64,000 nucleotides of DNA from Yamagishiella unicocca. Taxonomy: Eukaryota; Chlorophyta; Chlorophyceae; Chlamydomonadales; Volvocaceae. The notes beneath the pieces were generated by a model that worked only from the letters and a program-made list of their open reading frames with translations, was not told where the DNA came from and made no database searches. Where the stretch lies: NCBI GenBank assembly GCA_003116995.1, contig BDSL01000003.1, positions 868,001 to 932,000 on the forward strand. The letters are read 5' to 3'. Of the stretch, positions 1 to 10,538 are shown in pieces. Every line of letters starts with the position of its first letter. Positions within the stretch are counted from its first letter, which is position 1. A program made the position numbers and the translations under genes.

Positions 1-863
1 CGGGAATTGCAGCAGACACTAACCAGCAGAACTTGCTGATTTTGACTGACGTTTGCTCGATACAGAAGATACAGCCGGATGATACCAGTACTACAGGGGT
101 GCATCCGGAATCTCGAATCTGGCTGCACCATTCTGAAGCTGTCATTCTCGTCATACGACACTTGCCATGTATTAGACGCCATAGCTCAGTTAACTGTGCC
201 GTGCAGGGATGCGTCAGGACGCGCCTGGACGGTTGGGGACAGTAATGAGTAGCTTACTACAATCAGCAGCCGTGGTTTCCAATGGATCGACTGTCAGTCC
301 GCTCTTTGGTGCATATCCCTTCAGGCCAAATAATGTCTTTGCGCACGCCTTTGGCTCGCGATAAGGCGGGACAGGCCGACCCGTGGTCCGGCGTACCGGT
401 ACACGCCAGAGACAGAAGTAGACTTCGACAGTAAACTTTGTCATGTATATACCTTTGATTCCTTACAACACTTTCTGCGGCATGCATGACTGTGCAGGGA
501 ATCCCAGCATACTGGCCCATTAAAGCGAAATGTATGCAACTGACATGACGGGTCTGCATCTGTCATAGACTATTGCATAAACCTATTTGTCATATTTACT
601 TTTGCCGAATGCGGTAATGCCATCAATGACAGTTGTGTATGACAATTCAACGTGTTGCCGATACAAGTTTACAGGTTTAATGCAGGTTTCTTTTATTGCT
701 CCTCTGATACAGTAAAATAATGGCGGATTCCCTTTCGCAAAGTCTGGTCCTTTCCTTCTGGTAAGCGAAGCTCGTCAAAGTTCGCGCAAACCACAGCTTC
801 TGATCCAATAAGCCTCCATGTTGAGGTACAACGATATCCTTCTGGCAAGCAACAAGTTGGGTT
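1..863. other. Left-edge region without a convincing gene
   Basis: Moderate-GC sequence with only short open frames in all six frames and no recognisable protein motif. It probably holds the promoter and 5' leader of the large gene that starts near 864, but no TATA-like or other element stands out. Upstream exons of that gene cannot be excluded. Confidence 0.4.
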
Positions 864-3800
864 ATGGAGGCCGGGTTGAGAAATGAGCGTTTGGAACCGC
901 CGAGTGCGACACCGACAAATCAAGGCAGCCATTCCACTGCTGAGCGTAACCCCCATTCCAGCAACCGGCTTCGGTCGCGCGTCCTGGGATTGCCCAAAAG
1001 TGAGGTATCGCCTGGCCAGGTGCAACATCCGCTCGATAGCGCCGATGCGCCACGCAAGACGCTCACGCACCCTGCTGCTGAGCTAGACGCCGTGGGCTTC
1101 AAAGACGCGATGGGTGGAGAGGAGCAGCTGCAGCGTGTAAACATCGACGGCCAGGCAGGATTGGCGGCAACGAACGACGACTCGCGGCCCTCCATAGTCA
1201 GCTTCGTGAACCGCATGTTTGCGGCGGCTACGGGGAGAACAAATGCGTCATCCTCTGTTTCCGAGACGGGGCTGCTTAGCGGCAAGGGTATCCAGCATAG
1301 GACGCCGACGCTAGCATCCCGCCATCCCGCGGCGCCCCTTCCATCAGCATCCCCGGCACCTCCGCCGCCACACGACGATCAGCCACCAGCCGTCGGATGC
1401 CACCCAAGTGGAAAACAGCTGCCATGCGGCGCCTGGCAGGACGGGCAAGCAGCTCAGCAACAGTGGCTCTTGGAACAGCAACAACTGGCGCAGCTGCAGG
1501 AGGATCGCGGGCGGAAGGTTGCTGGCGGAGACATGACGTCGACGCTGCCGGCACCGCCACCGCCGCGGCCGGCGCTACATGCCCAGCAGCAGCAGCAGCC
1601 GTGGCACAACGAACTGCCGCGCGTCATGGAGGGCGTCTCCCTGGAGTGCAGCAAGGGGGTAGTCGTGCAGGGCCCCTCGCCGCACCCTGCTGCAGCAGCC
1701 AACAACCGTGGGCTGGCGGTGTTCCCGCGCCGCCGCACAGGCCCGCAACAGGCGTCGCCGCAGCCGCAGCCAGAGCCGCAGCCGCAACCGCAACCGCAGC
1801 CAGAGCCACAGCCAGAGCCGCAACCGCAGCCAGAGCCGCAGCCAGAGCCGCAGCCGCAGCGGTTTGAGCCGGGGGGACTGACGGAGGTGGAGGAGGAGGT
1901 GGCGGCAGAGGACTCGGTAGCCGATGTGGGCGCGGAGGTGACTGGAGCCGGCTTGGACGATGCATCGCCTCAAGACGGGCTGGCTTCGCCGGTGCTGCCT
2001 CTGGAGGTCGAGCTGGTGCACCAGCACCAGCAGTTCCATGCGGGGGAGCCACCGCAGCAGCCACAAGAGCAGCAGCTGCAGCTGCAGGAGGAGCAGCAAC
2101 AGCAGCTGCAGCTGCAGGAGGAGCAGCAACAGCAGCTGCAGCTGCAAGAGGAGCAGCAACAGCAGCTGCAGCTGCAAGAGGAGCAGCAACAGCAGCTGCA
2201 GCTGCAAGAGGAGCAGCAACAGCAGCTGCAGCTGCAAGAGGAGCAGCAACAGCAGCTGCAGCTGCAAGAGGAGCAGCAACAGCAGCTGCAGCTGCAAGAG
2301 GAGCAGCAACAGCAGCTGCAGCTGCAAGAGGAGCAGCAACAGCAGCTGCAGCCACAAGAGGAGCAGCAACAGCAGCTGCAGCCACAAGAGCAGCAGCAGC
2401 TGCAGCAGCAGGAGGAGCAGCAACAGCGGCAACAGGAGCAGTGGGTGCTGTGCAACAAGGAGCGGCAGCAGGAGGGCGAGCCGTCATGTGGTGCGGACGG
2501 CTGGAGGCTCCGGAGGGTTCGCGTGGGGCCGCCCTCCCCTGCCGACCGGGGAGCCCCACCACCTGCGGGCACGCCTCCCACGGATTCAGTGCCTTGTGGC
2601 GGTGAGGAAGGCGGAGGCCTCCTGGCGGCCACTGATCCCGGGATAGGGGCCGGCCAGGCCCATTGGCCTGGTGGCAGTGACAGGGGCCTCGTGGCCGGTG
2701 GCGAGGTCCACGAGCTTCGCGGCGGCGGTGCGGGCCGCAGTCGGCGGCTGGCCGCAAACGCTGTCGGGCAGCGGGACGGCTGCGTCGAGTGTGGCGGCGG
2801 TTGGGAGTCGGGCACGTGGCGGTGGCACCCTCAGGAGCCGGGGTCCACGGTGTGTACGGCATGTCACACGTGGAAACGCAAGCACGGCGCGTACACTCGG
2901 GCTGCCGCGCTGGGGCTGAGCCGCGGGCCGCGGCAGCCGCCCGGCCAAGGACGGGAGCGGGAGCAGGCAGGGCGGCAGCGGCAGGTGGAGGCGCCGCCGC
3001 CGCAGCAGCAGCAGCACGGGTCCGAGGAGGCGGAAGAGGAGGAGAAGTTGGAGGAGGAAAAGAAGGAGGAGGAAAAGAAGGAGGAAAAGGAGGAGGAGGA
3101 AAAGGAGGAGGAGGAGGGGGCGCGCCTCGCACGGGAGCTAAGAAGGTGGCAGCGGCACGTGGAGAAGGACAAGCGGGGCGAGGGGCGACAGCAGCAGGAG
3201 CACCAACGCCAGCGCCAGCACCACCATGGCACCAACACACTCCCGTTCAGCTGCGGCGGCGATGAACGCAATGGGGACGACGCAGCGGCCGCTGCGAACG
3301 TATCAGCTGCGGACGTATCAGCTGGGGACGTGTCAGCTGCGGACGTATCGGAAGGGGACGTCTCAGCTGCGGACGTATCAGAAGGGGAGGGGACGCGTGT
3401 GATGGCCCCGTTAGCTGATGGGCACGCAGCGGATGCTGGCGCTGCTGCCGGCCCTGGCCCTGGTGCCGCTTCAACGGAAGCCGCGCCGGCAGCGCGAGCA
3501 GGGGCCGCGACGGCAGAAGCGATGGCAGAGGGGCCGCAGGCGGCCAGGGCCGCCTCGCGGCAGGAGCCTCGCGGCCCGAGTCCCCGGTGCACCTGGCGGG
3601 TGGGTTAATCGTGGTGACGCGGGCGGCATGAGGGGCTGACCTGGGGAGGGATGTGGCGAGAAACCGCGGCTGGGGCTTCAGGGCTGCCTGCCAGCTGCTG
3701 TTGGCCCTCTCGGCGGCACCGGGGGAGGGCTGGCAGCGGTGAGACGCGGGGGAGCGGCCGGCGAGAGAGGGTGCATGTGGATTCGGCACAGCATCTTGGG

Positions 3801-6800
3801 CACGGTGCGAACAGACACCAGGCTGCACCCTTTTCGCCGGCGGTCATGCTGCACCCTTTTCGCAATTATGCCAGCAATCTCCTGTGCCGTGTCGGTCCAT
3901 ATGGTGGGTTGCACGCTAGGGGCTGCTGACCTGATGCCGCCCTCCCGCCACCCGCGCTGCCTTCAGTCGCCAGCGCAACATGGAAGGAAGCCACTGTCCA
4001 GCGGGCCACCGCCATCCGGGATACGGGAACGGCGGCCGAAAGCATTGCAGCCTCAGCGGCGGGAGCAGCCGTCGCAGCACACCAAGAGGCCAGGGGCTGA
4101 CCGCGAAACGCCGCCGTCGTCGCGGGTGCCACCGTCACCGCTGCCGTCGCCGCCGCCGCGGCCGCCTGCAGTGCAGCAGGCGACGCCGGCTCCGGCTCGA
4201 CGTAAGGTCGACCGCCTGCACGCACGCAGCCACCCACATCCTCCCAAACAAGCGGCGCCCAGCGGCGACCTCCGTGCGATCTCCCCGCCAGGGTCCAGCC
4301 CCCGCCGCCGCCGCTCCGCTGCTCTCGCCGACGGCGCCGCCGCCGCCGCCCCGGACCACGCGGCCAGAGTAAAGGCGACACACTTGGACCACGTCACCGC
4401 ATCACCTCCGGCTGCACCGCCACCGCCGCCACCACCACCTGCCATCCGACCCCCCCGAGCAGCACCCTGCCAGCTGCCCTGCGCCGTCTGCGCCACCACT
4501 GACGGCAAACGGTGGTACGCCTTCCGACCCAAACCCGGCGACTTCACCGTCGTGGATCGCACCCGCCGCACATGCTTGCCCTGCTACGACCGATTGCGAG
4601 TCCACGGCAGTTATTCCGATTTCAGGGGTTCGGGGCAGGCGCAGCCGGGGGCCCTGCCGCCGGGGCCGCTGCTGCGCGCAGATGCGCCTAAGCTCAAGCG
4701 CAAGCGGGCGGCGGCGGGGCTGTCCGCGGGTGATGGGGCGCCGAAGCGGCCGCGTGACCGCCAGGGGCAGCCGGTGGGCGGCGAGGAGAGGGAGGCGCGG
4801 AGCGGGAGGGGAAGGCCGGGTGTGAAGGTTTCGGAGCATCTGGAGCGGCGGAAGGATAGGGTTGGGCACGGCGCCACGGCTGGACTTCCGCAGCAACAGA
4901 GGCAGGAGCAGCAGCAGCAGCAGGCGCAACGGGGCCCGGAGACATCGACCTCTCAGCGGACAGGCCGGCGGGCAGGGCAGCATGGAGCCGGGGAGGCCGG
5001 CGGCTGGGAGCGGGTGGCGCTGCCCAGCGGTGCAGCGGTGGGGGCCCTCCTCCCGTCTGATCCGCTGCCGCCAGCCCACACGCCGGCGCCGCTGGTAGCC
5101 GCCAAGGAGGCTGCATGCGCCCCAGCAGCTGCCTCGCCGCGTACCCGCACCAGCGGTCCTAGCGAGGATGGAAGCCGCGGCGGGCGGGAGAGCGGCGGCG
5201 GCACGACCCGGCGACCCGGGAAGGCCCCTGCGGCGAGTAACGGTTTGCCTTTGTCGGTGGCCCTAGGGGGCGCGGCGCGGGTAGCGGTGTGCAGGGCACC
5301 CGGGCGGGAGCCTGCTGCGGCGCCTGTCGCTGTCGTCGATATGCCGCGCCATCGAGCGGCTGCGGCAGCTCCTGCAGCTCCTACACGAGTGCCAGAGGCC
5401 TCGCCCGGCTCCGACCCCACGTCGTTGACTCCGCTGGTCGCAGTGCACACGGCAGTCGCAGCGCCTGCTGCAGCCAGTGCCTCCGCCGTTAATGCCCCGT
5501 GCATCGGCGTCGTCGCTGGTGGTGCTGTCGCTGGTGCTGATGCCGCTGGTGCTGATGCCGCTGGTGCTGATGCCGCTGGTGCTGATGCCGCTGGTGCTGA
5601 TGCCGCTGGTGCTGATGCCGCTGGTGCTGATGCCGCTGGTGGTGGTGCTGGTGCCGCTGGTGCTGGTGCCGCTGGTGGTGGTGCCGCTGGTGCTGATGCC
5701 GCTGGTGCTGGTGCCGCTGGTGGTGGTGCCGCTGGTGGTGGTGCCGCTGGTGCTGGTGCTGATGCCGCTGGTGCTGGTGCCGCTGATGCTGGTGCTGATG
5801 CCGCTGATGCCGCTGGTGCTGGTGCCGCTGGTGCCGATGGTGCTGCTGGCGGTGACAGCAGCGCTGCCGAGGCCGTGGAGGCGGAGGTGGCGGTGGCGGA
5901 GGCTGCTACCACCGCCGCCACCGCTGCCTGCGCCCGCTCAGAGGGCGCCTCCCCTCGCAGATCCGACTACTGGAGGCAGCACGAGGCGCATCGAACCGGT
6001 ATGCGGACCCGTCGCTCGCCCTACGACCGGCGTCATCGGCACGGCACGTACGGCAGCCGTGAAAATCAGGTGCACCCAGGTGCCGCCGCCACCGCCGCCG
6101 CCGCCGCCGCCGGGCCCCCGACCCACTGCGCCGAGTGCGGTGACTCGGGTCCTCGCCACTCGCACCACCAGCACGAGGGCCTGCGCGCCTGCGGCACGTG
6201 CAGCAAGCACTTGGCAGGGCGGGGCACGCACAGCCGCTCGCCGTCGCCACTCACTGGCACAGTCGCCGTCGCGGACGCGGCCGTCGTGGTGGTGATGGTG
6301 GGTGCTACCGCCTCAGCCGACGCGCAGCATGGCCCCGATTGGGGGCGGCTGGAGATGCAATGCGGACCGAGCGGCAGCAGGGGCCGAGAGGTGCGGCAGC
6401 AGGAGCCGCAGGGGCTCGGGCAGCAGGTGCAGAGGCGGAGTCACCCAGGGAAGCCCCCACTGCATACTTGCCGGCAGCAGCAGCTGGCGCAATCGCAGGA
6501 GCGACAGGAACGGCAACCAAGGCAGGGGCAGGATGAGGAAGAGCAGGATGAGCTGCAGGATGCGGACACGCGTTTCGACCGGTGGAGCCGGCGTCTGGCA
6601 GACGGTTTCGGACCGGGCCGTGTTCGAATCCCGGTCCTGGCGCCCGAAACAGCCCCACGGCTTGAGGCGGCGCGGAAGTCTACCCCGGACATGGTGGGCG
6701 GGCCCCTGGGGACCAAGGCAGCTGCTGGCCAGGACGCGGCAGGGAGCTCGGGGGTGGCGGGAGCTGCCCCGGGCCGCCTGCGGGGGCTGCCCCCAGTGGG

Positions 6801-9800
6801 CTGCGGCAGCGCCAAGATTGCAGTCCAGGGAGGCTGTCGACCTGGGGGGCTCCGCGACAGGCCCGAGGAAGACGAGGAGGAGGAGGATGAAGGAGGGGCG
6901 GTTGCGGAGTTTGCGAGCTCCGAGGCAGAGGAGGCAGAGGGATGTCGGGGGGGTGAGCGGGACGAGGAGGCACAGGACGAGGCGAGGGCTGAGGCCGCCG
7001 ACGACGACGACCCGTGGGTCGGGGTAAGGCTCGCGGTTGGGCAGTTCAGCTGCGCGCTGGCGGCTACCTGCAAGGTGGGTGGCGTGGACTGGACTGGGGT
7101 GGACTGGGTGGGTGCATGCTCTGGGCGCCCGCCTACCGTAACCTGGGCAAGGTTGGAAAGGAGGGCGTCCCGCGCAGCTCATTCGTGTAGTGTTGGAGAC
7201 ACCGCCGTCTCAGTCCACTGGCCCTCCTTTGCTGCAGGCGCTGGTGACGCTGGAGGACGCGTACGACCTACGGCTGCTGGACTCACCTGGGGAACGGCAG
7301 CAGCAGCAGCGGCCTTCTGGGCTGCACGGCGGGCAGGCAGCCCCCGGGCAGCGCCAACACCACCAACACTACCACCGCCTCCTACAGCAGCAGTCATCGA
7401 GCCCCAGCGCCTGCGCCAGCGGTCCAGATGGCAGTTGCTCCGCCATTCCCACCGCCCGCGACAACGGCCCGCCCTGCCGGACAGCTGCTGCTGTCGCTGC
7501 TGCTGCTGCGGCTGCTGCTGCTGTCGGCAATGCTGGACGGCCGCAGTCCAAAGAGGAGAGCGACCGCCGCTCCTGGCAGCGTCCGCGGCCGCAGACGGCG
7601 CTGCGTTTCCTGTACGAGCGGATATGCGGCGGCGACGCGGCGATGAGGGTGGGGCGTGGGGGGCCGCTGGAGGGCCCTGCGGGGTGCTGCGGGGGGACGG
7701 CACGGGATCACGGTACGGGATCGCGATAAGGGATCACGGCAAGGGATTGAGTCAAGCTGTGCGGTCGTGTTGGTGGTGGTCCCAGGCGTCGGAGTCCGCA
7801 GGCGGGCCAGCCGTCGGAGCATGCTCTCATGCACGATTCCCTCCACTGCCGCAATGAGTGGTTGCTGGCGGTCGGGCTTCTTTCCACAACCTGCTGCTGG
7901 CGCTTTCCTGCAGCCGTCGCCTGATCACCTTGTCGACGCGTCGGCACTGCAGCGCAGCGCTTGCCCTGGCGCTTCCGAAGCAAAGTTCCAATGCGACCCC
8001 GACGCCGTGTCACCAGCCGCTCTGCCAGGCCCCGACGCCCCCCCCTACCGCGTTACCGGTTCTTTAATTGTAACCCCCCTACCGAAGTCCTACCCGCTCC
8101 CCACTGCCCCTCCCGCCCTCTCTCCCTCCCTCCCTCGCTCCCTCGGCAACAGTCGCGGCACCTTGCGGACGTGATGCTGAGGCAGCTGCAGGTGCGCGGT
8201 TGCTGGTCACCTGCCAGGCTGCTGGTCACCTGCCAGGCTGCTGGTTACCTGCCAGGCTGCTGGTCACCTGCCAGGCTGCTGGTTACCTGCCAGGCTGCTG
8301 GTCACCTGCCAGGCTGCTAGTTACCTGCCGGCCGCACGGACGCCGTCGGTTTCAATGGCAGCAGTGACGCGCCTCTGCCCCTGCCGCCACAGTGCCCGCA
8401 ATGCTATCCCACCTCAACATTCGCGCACCTCCCGGCCCTCAAACCCGTCCATAGTCCTCACCCCGGTGCTCCTCCCCTGCCAGGTCCATGTGTGGCGCCG
8501 CCCGCTTGCGCTGCTGCTGGGCCCCTCCGCAGCCACACTGGGTCTGGACCGGGAGGGACCGCTGGAGGGGCTGAGCTGGGAGCAGCAGGTGGGATTGGGG
8601 CACGAAGTGTACGAGGCTGAGGGTTTGCAGGGACTGTGTATTGTAGCGGCCTAAGAGACGTTGCATGGCTCTTTGTGCGCCGGAGACTCCCGCGTGCGGG
8701 TATCTTCTACCTTCTGGTGTTGCGCCGCACAAAAGCGTTGTTAGGTCTAGGAACCTACGAATTTCTAATCCCGTTGGCCCGTACGTGTGGAATAAAACCC
8801 TGGGCCCTCTCCGCGGCGTCCCTCTGCGCAGCTCGAGTGGGACCGCGCCCGCCGCAACCTGTACGACACCTGGGCGACGGTGGCGTCGGCCGCGTCCTCG
8901 ACGGCAGCGGTGGATGCCCCGGCCGCCAGGGGGGCCCCGCTTGGCGGCAACTCTGGCTCCGGCTCCCCTCCCCATGATGATACTGGGGCTGCCATCACGG
9001 GAGCCGGACACTTGGCTCTGGCGGCACACAGCGACCCGCGGGTCACGCCCGCGGCCGTGGCCCGCTTCCTCGCCGCAGCCGACGAAGTTGCCGCCAACCT
9101 GGCGTCGCAGCTGCTTGGATTGGACGCGGAAGCGATGCGGTATCCACACCCGCAGAGGCTGCAGTGCGGTGCTGCCGCCAGCCGTCACGTCCCCCGCGGG
9201 GACGCCGGGCGCCAGATGTCACGTCTTGGGTCCCCTCCTCCGCCCCATGTGCCGACGCCCGCCCCCACGCAGCTGCGCGACGGGGCTGGGGCAGGAGCAG
9301 GAGCGGCGGAAGTAGCAGGAGCAGGAGCGGTGGCAGGAGCAGGAGCGGCGGCAGGAGCTTGCGCCTTGCGGAGGCTGCAGCTGTTGGCGCGAGGCGCACT
9401 TCACCTGGCGCTGAGGGTCGGCGCAGCGCCGGGGCTGCTGGCGCTGCAGCTCGCATCCCCGGGTGACGAGGTGGCGGGCCCCCGACAGGCTTCATCCGCG
9501 TCCGTAACGGCCGGTGCTGCTGGAGCGGCCGGTGCGGCTGGAGCGGCGGCGGTCCAGCCACTCGCCGTAGCCGTGGAGTGGATTTGCCCGAATGACGCCC
9601 GAGAGGGACCCGTGGAGGTGGGCGGCGAGGACGTTCGCTGGCATGATGGTGGGTCGGCCACAGCTTCTGACGCGGTGTGCTCGGAGGATGCTGGCGGGGC
9701 CACGCGGGACTCAGTGCCGGGAGCGGCCTCGCCGCTGGCGGTAGGCCTGCGGGAGGCGGCAGTGCTCCTGGGGCGCCTGTATGGCAGCAGCGGCGGCTGC

Positions 9801-10538
9801 GGCGGCGGCGCCGACAGCGGCTTCTTGGATTTGTCTGCATGCGAACACGGGTCGGTGGGGAGCGAAACCCGCACGATGGCAACCACGGTGATGGGTGCTG
9901 AGCTGGCAGGCGCCGCTAAGGTCAGCTGCTCCGCGGCCGCCGCGGCAGCCGCCGGCGTGACGGCGCCCTGCGCTCCAACCGCTGGCGGCAAGCGAGTGCG
10001 GTGGGCGGACCTGAATGACAATGGCCGCACCGACCCGCGGGTCGCGAAGAAGAAGGTGGCGCGGCGGCTGGATCCTTTGGGCGCCGACACTGACCACGAC
10101 AATGCTCGCAGCTTCGGTACGACGGCCGGAGGCGGCGAGGGTCCCGATGGCGATGAGGCCGCAGGGGGGGTCGGCGCTGAGGACCCCGACGAGGGCCCTC
10201 GAGCTGCAACCCTCGAGTGCAGGCTGGATGGTATGGACGAGGCCGGGACCGGGCAAGGGGAAGGGGAAGGGAATGGTGAGGGTAAGTGCGCGGATGTGGG
10301 TATGGGCGGCCGTTGTCATGCGGCCCGTACGACAAATCGTGATTGCGGAGCCGTCCTGTGGGTCATTGCCCCGGGAGTGGTGAGCCGAGCGGGCGGTGAG
10401 CGGGCGGGCGAATGGGCGGCCGCGGCGGGGGCTTTCGCCACCGGCGCTCTAGCCGTGGGCGCAACGGCTAGGGAGTCGGTGATCGTAGCGGTGCAGGTGG
10501 TTGGCTGCGGGCTCACCGAGGCTGCGGTGAGCCGGTGA
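864..10538 (+). CDS. Giant low-complexity protein with three GATA-like zinc fingers (5 exons, about 2,690 aa)
   Basis: Proposed exons: 864-3599, 3967-7074, 7238-7648, 8484-8588, 8832-10538. All four introns have GT..AG ends and are phase 0, so the frame stays open across every junction. Three CxxC..CxxC clusters are visible. Finger 1 (CVEC-X20-CTAC, residues about 640-667) ends at base 2864. Finger 2 (CAVC-X27-CLPC) starts at 4480. Finger 3 (CAEC-X17-CGTC) starts at 6127. Each is followed by a basic stretch with a conserved Gly (KHGAY, VHGSY, GRGTH), as in GATA-type fingers. The rest is Gln-, Ala-, Pro- and Glu-rich, with a QLQEEQ-type repeat, an Ala/Gly/Asp repeat and an E/K-rich segment. 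The part after 7238 has more ordinary composition (LEDAYDLRLL, ALRFLYERICGGD, LEWDRARRNLYDTW) and I do not recognise it. A role in DNA binding or chromatin is inferred only from the fingers. It could instead be two genes (864-3608 and about 3930-10538). The ATG at 864 is the first in frame. Confidence 0.55.
2070..2410 (+). repeat. Coding 30-bp minisatellite (Gln/Leu/Glu decapeptide)
   Basis: About ten tandem 30-bp units encode QLQEEQQQQL-type decapeptides inside exon 1 of the zinc-finger gene. The middle units are identical at the DNA level (CAAGAG variant). The first two carry CAGGAG, and the last three change Leu-Gln to Pro-Gln or degrade. This points to recent unequal exchange or slippage. 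Confidence 0.9.
3298..3390 (+). repeat. Coding 15-bp repeat (VSAAD)
   Basis: About six 15-bp units encode V-S-A-(A/G)-D or V-S-E-G-D pentapeptides in the C-terminal part of exon 1 of the zinc-finger gene. An acidic, Glu/Lys-rich segment encoded at about 3040-3120 precedes them. Confidence 0.85.
5515..5850 (+). repeat. Coding 15-bp repeat (AGADA / AGAGA / AGGGA)
   Basis: Over 20 near-perfect units of GCTGGTGCTGATGCC and close variants encode an Ala/Gly/Asp-rich low-complexity tract between zinc fingers 2 and 3 of the large gene. The frame is kept throughout. Confidence 0.9.
8200..8330 (+). repeat. 19-bp tandem repeat in an intron
   Basis: Six to seven copies of TGCTGGTCACCTGCCAGGC, with a C/T change in alternate copies (GGTCACC / GGTTACC). 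The array lies in the 7649-8483 intron of the zinc-finger gene. There is no spacer diversity, so it is a minisatellite. Confidence 0.9.

Noticed and set aside
1624..3240. Long minus-strand open frame (538 codons) opposite the zinc-finger gene
   Set aside because: A GC-rich shadow of the plus-strand coding repeats; the translation is Ala/Pro repeats from the same 30-bp units. The same applies to the long antisense frames at 4953-5921 and 6313-7182.
3739..3966. Treating ATG 3739 as the start of a second zinc-finger gene
   Set aside because: The first 76 codons have no protein-like character and contain a good CCTTCAG acceptor at 3966 in phase 0 with a donor at 3600, so this stretch is better read as intron. 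Two separate genes remain possible.
6572..6655. tRNA-like T-arm (GTTCGAATCCCGG) in the zinc-finger gene
   Set aside because: No matching acceptor stem, D-arm or anticodon arm around it. It is an 8-bp hairpin (GGACCGGG/CCCGGTCC) within coding sequence.
8200..8330. Possible CRISPR-like array
   Set aside because: The units are contiguous without spacers and lie in a eukaryotic intron; it is a minisatellite. The same holds for 18570-18695.
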